Shown in pieces: positions 15,504 through 27,600 of a stretch of 64,000 nucleotides of DNA (positions are counted from its first letter, which is position 1; each line of letters opens with the position of its first letter). Location: assembly GCA_947044405.1 (NCBI GenBank), contig CAMRHE010000017.1, forward strand, positions 10,074,001 through 10,138,000, in the 5' to 3' direction. The notes beneath the pieces are model-generated. The model had not been told where the DNA came from and searched no databases. It worked only from the letters and a program-made list of their open reading frames with translations. A program made the position numbers and the translations under genes. The stretch comes from Leptodactylus fallax (taxonomy: Eukaryota > Chordata > Amphibia > Anura > Leptodactylidae).

Positions 15504-18500
15504 CTGATATAAGAGAACAGATTGTAATAGACGTGATCTTTTTAGGGGCCTGGCGGGACGAAGGAAACAATGAATTGGAAAAATGTTCAAAGAACTTGCA
15601 ATTTTATTTGTTGCCATTTTGTAATTTTTTATGTAAATATTTTCAAATAACAATAAACATAGAAATATAAACATTTATGGCAGCCATAATACATCTGTCT
15701 ATACAATGGCAGCCAGGATTCCGTGACATATTCCCTAAATCTGGAGGCAGAGATTGGAGCAGGATGCTGAAAAAAGGCGAGACCCCCCACTGATAAGGCC
15801 CATTCATCTGGGGGTAGAAAATGAAGAGGAATCCTAAAATCCCCCTTCATTTTCCAAACTATGAACGGGCCCTTTAAGTGTAAGTAAACTTTTTTTTCTT
15901 AAATCAATAGTGTAGGTGAAAGGGATTAGCTTGCAATATACTTCACTAAAGAAAACTGTGTCTTTATTGCTCCTGTCTTTACTTCTTATCTGAATGATTG
16001 TGGTCTAAAAAGCAGTGTCTGTTTACAATGAAGTCTATGGAGGGGGAGGAGGAGAACAACAGAGATATGAGGTCGTCTACAGCATTAAATCAGTCATTCC
16101 TGTCATGAAACGGCTGGATAGTAATTGCTGATAAGTTAACAGTGTTGTGAAAGAGAACTGTCTCTCTATAGTACAGATGTGTCTCTGCCCTTCCTCCCTC
16201 CTCCCCTCTCCATAGAATTCTGTTATACAGATTCAGTGGCAGAAGGAGGCAAATAAGTGAAGAAAGTGTAGAGTCTACAAAATTAATTTTGTACGGCTAT
16301 GTCCACTTTGCTGTCGAATGCACTGCCAGGAGCTTGCGTTGAAGAATCCATTACAAATTGCAGACCAAAATATCCTGCATGCAGGAATTTTTTCGTTTGA
16401 CAAAATGATGAACACCAGAACGGAAGGAAAGTACCCCATTATAGACAATGGAATCCTTTGAACTCCATTTGTTCATCCTGTAGAGGAGCAGAACAACAGA
16501 GGACAGCTCTGATGTGAACATAGCCTATGGCAAACACCCCTCCCCCTCTTCCCGCTTATGGAGCCAGTCGCATCTGCCAGTTTGTGCTACTGCAGCTCAT
16601 CCCCATTCACTTCAATAGAACTAAGTTGTAATATCACATACAACCCATGCACAGGTGTGGCGCTGTTACTGAAAGAAGATAGCAATCTGTTTCTAAGGCC
16701 CCTTGCAGAAGGGGTCAGTGTGCTATCCATGTATTTCACGGATAGCACACTGACCCATTCTTTTCTATGGGCCTATACACACATGAATTTCACGGTCCCG
16801 TGTGCGGGCCGACGGTCCTGGCCGCATCAGATAAAACAGGTCCTATTCCTGTCCTATTTTGCAGCCCTTGCTCCATGGCTCCTATTCATCCCCGTGTCCC
16901 CCGTATACAGCCCGTGCTTTTAATTCACGGCAGGCCGGTTGCAGCACGGTCATCTGCAACCGGCCTAATTCTGGCTTGCTACATGTTAAATTGCAAGTAA
17001 AACAAAACCCAAAAACACTATTCACCTGGATCCACGGCCTCCCCATCAAACACAGCTTCATAGGTTGTTGTTTCCTAAAAGTAGTGAAAAAAACAAGTAA
17101 ATCTATACAATATACTTATATTATTTATTGTCCCTGCTATACATGGTGTGTATCTTATAGACCAATGGCAAGATACATGGCTAAACAGTAACAGATGACA
17201 ACAATAATACGTAGCACCTACTACTGCCCCCTACAGAGTTGCCACTCATCTACAGCAAAGCAATACAACATGACTGAAATAAAATCCACAAGAATGTACA
17301 ACACAACTCACTGATATAACTTCCACGTTCTCTTTTTTCGTTCCTAAATATTGTAAAAGAAAAAAATTATCAAAACAGGCTTAAAGACAGATTTATAAAG
17401 ACTGGCATTACAGCCTCCACCGGGCTGTGCACCAGCTACAAACATTGCCCTGTCATTTACACCGGATTTCAGGCCTATGGACCCGCCCCCTGCACACATT
17501 TGCCACGCACCATATCTGGAAAAGTGGCAATGGCGGTGCAGATTTTAAAAAAGATGCAATTTTTGTGTGCTTTACCATGTTTTGTGCCAAAAAATTGCAA
17601 TTTTTTATGGCATACAAGAGTATATATCTGAATTATAGAGGGACAGACACTTACCTGGTCTGTAAGTCTTGACTCTGTCAGGGATAAAACAGTAAAGTTA
17701 GTTTTGACTCCACTTAGCAGAACACACAGGACACTTATGGCCGCTTCTTACCTCTTTTTGGGAACCCTGTTCTTTGCCTTTTGGCACAGAGCCTTTATGT
17801 TGCCGTATTTCCAAATCAGGTGACATGCCCATGCCAGGAGAGCAGCAAGGAACACAGCCATGAGGGTTAACAGAAAGGGCACATACCAGGCGGAGGGGTC
17901 GTAGGTGTTCACACTCTTGTCTACTATTGTTAGTCCTTTTCTTTTCTGTAAACCAAGGAAATGATCTAAATGATGTTACATATCTTCCCATATAATAAAA
18001 CGTGCTCATAGACACCGCCCTGTCCCTTTACATTCCAAACTACTGCCATTGTAACGCTCCTGTGGCTTCTATTCAACATCGGACTGGCCCTCCGGAGGAC
18101 TTGAGGGTTCTGTCCAATAGAAAGCCAGGGAGATAGTAAAAATAATAAACATATATACTCACGTTTACAGGGCGTCTGGCAGTCCTCGGCGTAATCTTCT
18201 GGCCATTTCTGGCTTGTGGTTGACGTCACATGTCCCATGGGTCAGTGCTAAAGCCTGTGATTGGGCCTCAGTAGTCATGTGAGGCGCTCTGGTGCTCCAC
18301 GTGACTGCTGTTACACAATCGCAGGCCACAGCAGTGACACCTTGGGGCAGGTGATGTCGTCAGCAGACCTCAAGAGGAAGCTGGAGACAGTCGAACAGTG
18401 CGAGGATGTCCAGGAGAGGTGAGGGAAGGTGAGTATAAGTGTTTGTTATCTTTGCCACCTCCCCTGGGCCCCCACGTATTATACTCTTATTATACTCTAT

Positions 18501-21500
18501 ATAATTTATACGGCCAGCTTTAGAGTATATAATTGACTAGGGGTCTCCTTTGATACTTACATAGTAGTCCGTTGTCGGTGGTGCCGGCGTATTTGTTCGG
18601 ACTACACGTATCAGTATCATTGTTGTCCCCCGTCCTTGGCAGTTGAACGAGACCATTCTTTATATTATCATCTATGACGTGGACCACCAGGTTGTAGCTC
18701 TGCTGGCTGTCAGCGCCATTGTCAAAATCAAAAGGGGTCTTCACAATGAGTTTAGGATTATGAGAGCCGTGGGTGGGATCAAAAGCAAAGTGATTATTAA
18801 TGTTTCCTGGGAAGAAGGCAGAGAAAATATTATTAAGACATTGCTTTTAATCCTCAATTATTAGCTTTACTTTGCAGATCTATACGAGGTACACAGTGAT
18901 AAGAACCACAAGTATTGCAAAAAATTTAGTAAATTTTACAAAAAGCAATTTATACGAGAGGTTATGTAGGCTGTAAATGTTCATAAAGCTTATAAGTGAG
19001 GACAGTCAGTGTCCCTGGTTAATGCCACTGGAACTCGATAATGGAGCGGAAGAATAGGAAGAGGAGCTCTATCTACCTGAAGCTATTTCATATCTCATGT
19101 CGGTGTCTTCCGAGTCTCGATCTTTGCAGTTGAGCCTGAAGTTGTTGATGTTTATCCCTGCGGTGATGTTGTCATAGATGACGGCGGTGTAGCTGGATGG
19201 CCTGCACACCGGGGCCTCGTCATTCTCTTCTAATATATCAATGGTCACCTTATAGAAACAATACAGAAATGAGAAAAGGATGACAGAAATTACTGCAGTC
19301 CTTTCATTTTCAACTCCAAGAATTTTCAGAATATTTTCTTAAAGGGACTCTGTCAGTGCGATTTGGGCCACTAAACGCCCAGTCTATAAGGACATGTGGG
19401 TGGTTTAGTGTCCTGGGATAGGAATCTTGTATAGTGGCTGTGCTTGGTATTGCAGCAATTTTAATGGGACTGAGCCGCGGCATGGTCATGTGACCAATGG
19501 ATGTATATTTCACTGCCTGAGAAGAGGAAGTAGAGCTCAAGTTCTTAGTCCCGGACAACCCCTATAATATATATATCTGTCAAAGTTCTTGTCTTATACA
19601 GAGCTCCAAATCCTTGCAATGAGTTAGATTTAGTAGTCTGCAGCCACCACTAGAGGGAGCTCAGCGCATACGCTTCATACATTCCACTCAATGATAAAAC
19701 TGTACACGGTAACCTCCTAAACTGCCCCTAATGGTGATTGAAGGCAGAACAAATATATCATTTAAAGTGGTTGTACCAACTTTAGATGTTATCCCCTATA
19801 GGGAATAACTTCATGATCAGTGGAGGTCTGGCCACTCATGGGGCTCCAGTTCTCCTGATCTGATGGAGCACCAGGCCAAGCATGCACCCTGCCATTCCAT
19901 TCATTTACTATAGGACCGCCAGAGATAGCCTAGTACATAGATGGCAATCCATCAGGTCGGGAGAACTGGACCCCCATTCTAGGGATCGGTGAGGGTCTGA
20001 CCACTCATGAAGTTATCCCCTACCCTATTGATAGGGAATAACTTTGGGGCACATTTGGGGCACATTTATTAAAATGGTCTTAAAGCAAAATTGTCTTAGT
20101 CGCCCATAGCAACCAATCACAGTGCAGCTTTTATTTTTCAGGAGTAGAATACAAAATGAAAGCTGCCCTGTGATTGGTTGCTATGAGCGACTAAGACTAA
20201 GTTTGACTCTTAGACCATTTTTATACATCTGCTCCTTTGTTTATGCAGGGGATTTGGTGCTCTGTGTCAGAAAACCGGCACTTTTATAGCTCTAAAGATA
20301 TATTCAGAATTTTACCAGCACAGAATGTCGCACTCGATATGAATCAGTTCTGTCTGGGCTGTTCATCCAGTGGATATCCGGAGAAATTGACAAGTAATCA
20401 GATTTACACCTCGGCCACATTAAATATGGCTTCTGAGCATGGCCGGGTAACATCCTCCTACCTGCAGAATGATTCAGCTTATTGATTCATGAGGCAGCGC
20501 TCGGCGCTGAACTAACAAATGAGAAATAACTTACTGCCAAGACGCCAGATCTATAAATCGAAATGCAAACTGCAATTACAACCCCAGAGCCATCGCCATA
20601 GCAACCACAGGAAAATGCCATATTAGCAGTGAGAATAACGTGTAATAACAAACGCTGCTCGTACCGATGTCTCATGTAACACGGGTGACTGACTGAGAAT
20701 CTCCAAACTGACATATAATGAAGTCTCCGGCCGTGTATCTGTTTGGCCTGATTTGTAATACACGTATAACTATGGCTCTCTGCTATAAAAATGTATAGTA
20801 ATGTTCTTTTCCTTTTAAAAATTAAAGGGGCGGCCCACTTTGGACAATCGTTTTTTGTGAGAAAGGTCCTCTGTGCATAAGGACAGTGTTGGGACTTTTA
20901 GAAAAGAGATGCAATCTGCTGAGCAACCTGACCACAGGTGTTAAATTTCCCTGCAGCACTCCCGGAGGGGACATTGAGAATTACACCATTTACTTTTAAA
21001 TCTGGGGGGAAGGAGTTTTAATGGAGTTGCAGTCAAGCATGCATCCTGCTACTCCTTTCAAAGTCTATGAGGCCGACAGAAGCCCCATGGCACAACCCCT
21101 ATAATTTAAAGAAGTACATTTTTTGTTTTTGTTTCTTCTATGTTAAAAAATAATCATAGCTGTATTAAGACCTTCATTTTATTAATGTGTGATATGTTTT
21201 CTTCTTTCTCTTAGAATTTAGAACAGAAAGTTACAACCGCCATCATTGTGTCGTGTAGTCACCAAGGCTTCATAGAAAACAACAGCCCCTGCTCTTTCCT
21301 CCCCCTTCTTTTTCCTCTGTCCTCTCTGTTGCTCATCCTGTAAAGTTTTTAACGTATTTATATATTTATAAATCTGTTATACGGACCCTCTTAAATCTTT
21401 CTGACTTTCCAACGCTCAAACGTTCTGTTTCCATTGCCAGTGCACCAAAATTGTATTGCAACTGAATCTTCAACTAAGGCTACATTCACATCTGCATTGG

Positions 21501-24500
21501 AGTCTCCATTGCAGTGTGCATTGAAAATCGCCAGACGAAAGAGTCCTGCAAGTCCAACTTTTTTGTCTGCTGTTTTCAGTGTTAAAGGACGGATACCTGA
21601 TGGATCCCATTATAGTTCTGGGGTCTGTATGAGGTCCGTGTAGTTGTAGCGGTCCGTCCAATGGACCAGAACTACAGATAGGGTGACGCTAGTGTGACTC
21701 TAGTGTAAGTTTACACCATTTTAAACTTGGCACACTATTTTTCCAAAATGTCAAGCCAGTCGTATTTTTCTGCACGCTGTCATAGATGCCGTGCACCATA
21801 ACGTTTGGTGTAAATGTAGACAGGAAAGACTTCTATTGATAAATATGTCCCATTGTCTGGACATGGATATAGGATCCCCAGTTCATATATCAGCCACATA
21901 TTAATACAATAATCACTTTACTTACTGTTGCAAGAGCATTTCGTGGTCTCACGGTGTCGCAGTCCGTGGCCTCAATGACCAACTTGTATGATACTATAAC
22001 TTCAAAATCCGGCTGAGTCACGAGTTCTATGATTCCCGATGTCGGGTTTATCCAAAATCTATTAACAGCATCGTTGTTGCCTTCTCGTATCTTATATGAT
22101 ATGCAGCTTGGAAGATCTTTGTCTGTAGCAGTTACTTGACCCACTACGGTGCCAGCTTTAAACAGCAGAATAGTATGGGTTTAGTTTATTATTAGTACAG
22201 TTTGGCTGCACTTACAAATGGATACAACATTGTGGTGCCATGGGTTACACTGTGACAAAGCCCACACAAGAGGATTGCGGGCTCAAGTGACATGATATGC
22301 CTTTTGGTCAGGGATTGTCACACTAACAGAAGTCAATGTAAACATTATGTGTCTTGTTACAAATTGTGCTGTTACTCAATACTCACTCCTCTCCACTGGC
22401 AGGATGACATTTGATCCTGGTGGCCTAATTAACTCTGCTGTTCTATATGCATTTCTGCTCTGCTAGGTTTCTGTGTTGAATTGCTCAGCTATAACCTGCT
22501 TCGCCACCAAAGCTAAGACTTCTGATGAGTTCTGCTATTTAGCCCCTATCTGCCCTAGAAGTTCCTAGATTAGTGTACAGTTCAGTACTGCAGGTCCTGA
22601 TACCGGTTTTGTCTGGCCCTCTGCTATTGTGGACCTTGCCTACTGCCACCTTGTCAAGTCTGTCTCAAGTAGTTCTAGGTGTTTGTGGTACCGCTGGCTA
22701 TCCATGACTATGCTCCTGCCTTGTTTTTCAGTTTCCAAATTGCTCTCCTGGCAGTGACTCTTGGCTACATTTGTTAATATGTTCCACTCCTGCTATAGTG
22801 ACAACATTCTAGTCCTTCTCTGGTAAGTATCTTATTCTGCTATGACCTCCATCCAGTGTTGTGACCCAAGCTGCTCCTAGAAACTGCACATGGTATGTAC
22901 TAGATCAGGGGTCAGCAACCTTCAGCACTCCAGCTGATGTGAAACTACAACTCCCAACATACTCTATTCACTTCCATGGGAGTTCCAAGAACAGCAGAGC
23001 AAGTATGCATTCTGGGAATTGTAGTTTTACAAAATCTGGAGTGCCGAAGGTTGCCTACCCCTGTCCTAGATTGTACCCTGGCCTGCTTTGTGTATCTCTT
23101 GGTTCTATCTTAGGACTACTCTGGGTCACTACTACTGGTGTCTCCTGGTTCAATCAAAGGTCTACTCCTAGTTGCTGCTCCTTGTTTCTTGGTTCCATCC
23201 AAGGCCTACTCCTGGTCACTACTCCTGGTGTCTCCTGGTTCCTTTCAAGGCCTACTCCTGATTGTTGCTCCTTATGTCTCCTGTTCTGTCCATGGTCTGC
23301 TCCTTGTTTCTGCTCCTGGTTCCTTTCAAGGCCTACTCCTGGCAACTGCTACTGGTGTCTTCGAGTTTGATCGGAGGTTTGCTCCTAGTTGCTGCTCTGG
23401 TATTCCTTGGGCTCTATGCTTTTGTTTCCTGTCCCTGACTCTTCTACTACATGGCTATGTACTCAACTCTGCTATAACACAAATGAGCCTTCCCTGTCAG
23501 ATCCTGAACTGTCCAGTTACCTGAATCCTGATCTCTGCCTCATAACCGTATCCTCTGTCTGTAATAAAGTAATATTTGACTATAACAGTATACCTTGACC
23601 AAAAGTTGTGCATTATTTATGTTGACTGTTCTAATGGAGTTATTGTCCATTGATCCATTGGGTCACAACAAACATCATGTGATTTTAGACACAATCAGAA
23701 TTTAACCCATCCACGCCAGATTTGGTGTGCGGACCTTTCTTCCAAACGTCAGCCGCAATGTTTTTGGCTCATGTTGAAAAAGTGGGTGGAACGGGTGGAG
23801 ACCAATGCGGATCGGTGGGCGGTTCCTGACCGGCATAGATTTCAATTCTGGAAGGCCAGAGCTTCTTAATAAGGCAAAGTTAGCCCCAGAGGGGGAATGG
23901 ATTAAGACCAGCATACAGAATGGCAGTCTTAATAAATTCACCCCAATGTATCCTTATGTGTCCGAGGTCATTGCAATAGCATAGCCCAGGTTACATATGG
24001 TAACAATGTATACAAAGGTCAATGTATACAATGGAAGTGAATGCCGATTTCCTACCTACCTTCAGATGTTTCACGCACAGTGAAAGTATATGTTGTTGGA
24101 TCAAACTGTGGATCAAAATTGTTGACAGGAGTCACAGACACGATTATTGTTGCAGTCACTGAAAAAAAAAAAAATTTGATGTACAAGTAAATAATGCTGC
24201 CATATGACATAGACAATAGATAATGATACTATATACTATACATCCTGAGCTTTATGGTTTAGGAATGGACTTCCAGAACTATAGAATTTAGCCACGGGTG
24301 ACCCAGAAAACCATTCTGTGAAACAGGGCGTGCTAGTACTAGTGGTGTACTGTGTAGCCATCTCTGGGTGGTCCATATATCAGGAGAATGGGGTCTCTAG
24401 ACTTCTGTTTAGTTCTCCATAGAAAAGCACATGAGTTGAGGGTGGCCATCTGTGCATGTGGCTCTCTCCACTGTAGTTTATGGGAGTTGTGAAATGCTAC

Positions 24501-24562
24501 ACCATTACAATAAGACCCATAATCTCCAATGACAGCCATATATGTGCATAAACATTCTACAT

Positions 24563-24607
<45 letters not shown>

Positions 24608-27600
24608 GTAGGTAGATAGATAGATAGATAGATAGATCGGTAGATAGATAGATAGATCGATCGATAGATAGATAGATAGATAGATAGATCGGTAGATAGA
24701 TAGTGGATAGATAGATAGATCGGTTGATAGATAGATACATAGATAGGTAGATATCATAGATCGGTAGATATATCTATAGCATAGATAGATACATAAATCT
24801 GTAGATAGATTGATTCTGCTAGACAGACAGGCAGACAGCAGACACACAGACTTTCAGATACATAGATAGATAGATACATCGGTGCAGATAGATAGATAGA
24901 TCGGTAGATAGAGAGAGGGATACTGATAGATAGATGAGGCTCGGTAGCTAGATACACACATCGGTAGATAGAAACATAGATAGATAGCAGGTAGATGGGC
25001 TGACGACAGAGGGACGCCAGGTAGATAGATAGATAGATAGATACTGTGGTTCAGTGGCAACCTTTGAAGGATCAAGTTTTTCTATCAAAGCAATGCAAAA
25101 TATATCTAAGCCAAGACATCACTCAACCTGCAGATATTGATTCCTACTAGAAATCTGGTATCACAGGAATCCCATCCTTTCACAAGTGTTAAACCCCTAT
25201 GCCCTGCAGTACACACGTCTATCGGTCCAGGGATACTGTATATAGTGCAGGCGGGGGCAATTCTCACAGGTAATAAAATATTGAATAAAAGCAGGTATCT
25301 GGGCTGGCTGCAGAGGGCCATTACAGTGAAACTATGTGGGCTCTGGCCTGGCTGCCTTTACCATGTGTATCTTGATGCCATGAACACTGCTGTTCTTCAC
25401 ACTGGATCTAGACTTCTCCCTTGCTCATTACAGTGCCCTGCATACGGAGCTCTCCATGTGTCCATGTTGTGTATGCAGGACACAATTTTCAAATGTATAT
25501 TTTGTATCAGATCTCTGCCTGCAATCATTACAGTGTATCAGACCTCTGCTTGCTGTCGTTACAGTGTATCAGAGCTCTGCCTGCTGTTGTTACAGTGTAT
25601 CAGAGTCTCTGCCTGCTGTTGTTACAGTGTATCAGACCTCTGTCTGTTGTACTTACAGTGTATCAGAGCTCTTCCTGATGTTGTTACAGTGTATCAGAGT
25701 CCTTCTTGCTGTCATTACAGGGTATCAGATCTCTTCCTGCTGTTGTTACAGATCTCTGCCTGCTGTCGTGACAGTGTATCAGAGCTCTGCTTTCTCTTGT
25801 TTCGTTGTATCAGAGCTCTGTATATATATTACTTTATATAGGATTTATATATATATATATACACAGTATATGTACAGGATGAATTTATATATTTACCAGT
25901 ATGTGGTGTATCTGGCGAGTCAGACACTGACATCATCATCTCATAGGTGGTGGCCGGATCTGTGTCATATACCAGATTTTTGTTTACCTAGTAATACAAT
26001 GAAATAGGCGAAAAGTGACACAAATTCTTATATAGAAAAAGTACAATTACTATATATACAAGACATTTAGACAGATGAATACAACTCTGGGGCATTGTGC
26101 AGAAATAATACAACTGAGGTGGATTAAGACACAAGGCACTTTCTTTTCCGTTCTTCTGGTCCGCAAGGAGGCATCCGAAACTTAAAAGAGTTGACTGCAT
26201 TGGATGCAATCCATACTTGTTAGAAGGGTCCCTTGACAGTAGGATGATCACAAAGTGCCCCCCTGTTGTGAGGGACCCCCAACCATTATTGCTATCTGTG
26301 TGGAGGCCAATCAGTAAGAGCACTATTCCCCCACAGCACCTCCACAGGGGAAATAAAGTATTACACCATGGCCATTCAAATCAATGGGCTGCCTGTGTAA
26401 TGCAGGATAGGTCCTCCAGAGAAAGAGATACTCTTTGTAAGCACACTTTTCACTCTGGTCAAGACATGAGGTTTATGAGTGTATGAAATAGGTTTATATA
26501 CTAGAGAACTGCTTTAAAATCCACAAATAGGTTATAAAAGAGGTATCCGGCTGGAAAAGACACTCACTTGTATAATAGGTGAATTGGCCGCCGTCTGCTG
26601 GAATAATTTATCCACGCCAAGCGGACCGCTGTGAGGTTTATAAACCAGAGGATTGGGAGGGATGTCTGGATCGTGACAGTTCAGGGTGGCGACTGTGGTG
26701 TCTTTGGTAATGGGCTCCGGTTCTACAAACCTGAATAGAGAATATATAAGTGGCACAATAATCATATCTATCCTTGGTTTATCTGGGAATTTCCTGCAAG
26801 CTGCATGTAAAGGTAGACATGAAAGGTGTAGTATAGAGGGAGTATATTCCGGTGCTATCGGATTGCCTGGCAGTCTACAGGAGTTGGCAAGTCATCATAG
26901 AACCAGGATAGATTGATATTAGATAAATAGGGATAGACAGCCTGGTGATAGATATATGATATATGTATATCCTACATGGCAGTACACTCACCTGTACATA
27001 TACGGATCACAGAATGGGGGGTTGTCATTAATAGGAAGAATATTCGCCGTCGCTAAGATTGAGGCGCACTTATTGTCTCTGTCACACACTTTCACAGTGT
27101 AGGACTGTACACTCACAAACCCCGCCGCCTCGCTGTCCATCCTGGAGATAATGATCACCGTCCCTGTCTCTGTTAAGCAGAAATAATATTAATGTCACAT
27201 ACAGCTGCATCTCAATAAATTAGAATATCTGTGGAACGTTCATTCATTTCAGTAATTCAGTAATACAATCCATAATCAGCGTCTTCCATGATTGTGTGTC
27301 CTACTGAACCAGACTGAGGGACCATTTAAAGGCTTAGGAAACCTTGGCAGGTGACACTGAATTTACAATACTGAACTTTTTTTTATGATATTCTAATTTT
27401 CTTAGATTTGGGTTTTCATTACCTGTAATCCATAATCAACATTTACAGAAATAAAACACTGAGAATAGAACACTCTGTGTGAAAAGAATCTAGAAAATAT
27501 AGGAGGTCACTTTTTTAATTTAATTACTGAAAGAAAGAAATGTTTCCAAGATGTTCTAATTTATTGAGATGCCCCTGTATTACCCTGTATTACTAACTAC

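Larger units (their letters stand above)
19249..21925 (-). other. cdhr3-like intron 12, repeats only
   Basis: It contains a palindromic MITE at 20065-20226 and a TTCACATCTGC-type MITE at 21476-21710. The open frames at 20237-20485 and 21434-21643 have no protein signature. Confidence 0.55.

Noticed and set aside
16558..17000. Plus frames of 77-121 codons
   Set aside because: They lie in a palindromic repeat and overlap intron 18 of the minus-strand gene.
18001..18238. Possible extra cdhr3-like exon with donor GTGAGT near 18162
   Set aside because: It lies in SINE-like sequence and every frame compatible with exon 14 meets a stop.
22861..23524. Plus-strand frames of 128-169 codons rich in Leu, Ser and Cys
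   Set aside because: They translate a pyrimidine-rich tandem repeat and run through a hAT-like MITE.
24339..24957. Minus-strand frames rich in [10 protein letters not shown], and similar plus frames at 35764-36299
   Set aside because: Pure GATA/TATC microsatellite translations.
25137..26007. Plus-strand frames of 183-234 codons
   Set aside because: They translate the ~30-bp minisatellite and overlap the real minus-strand exon 10.
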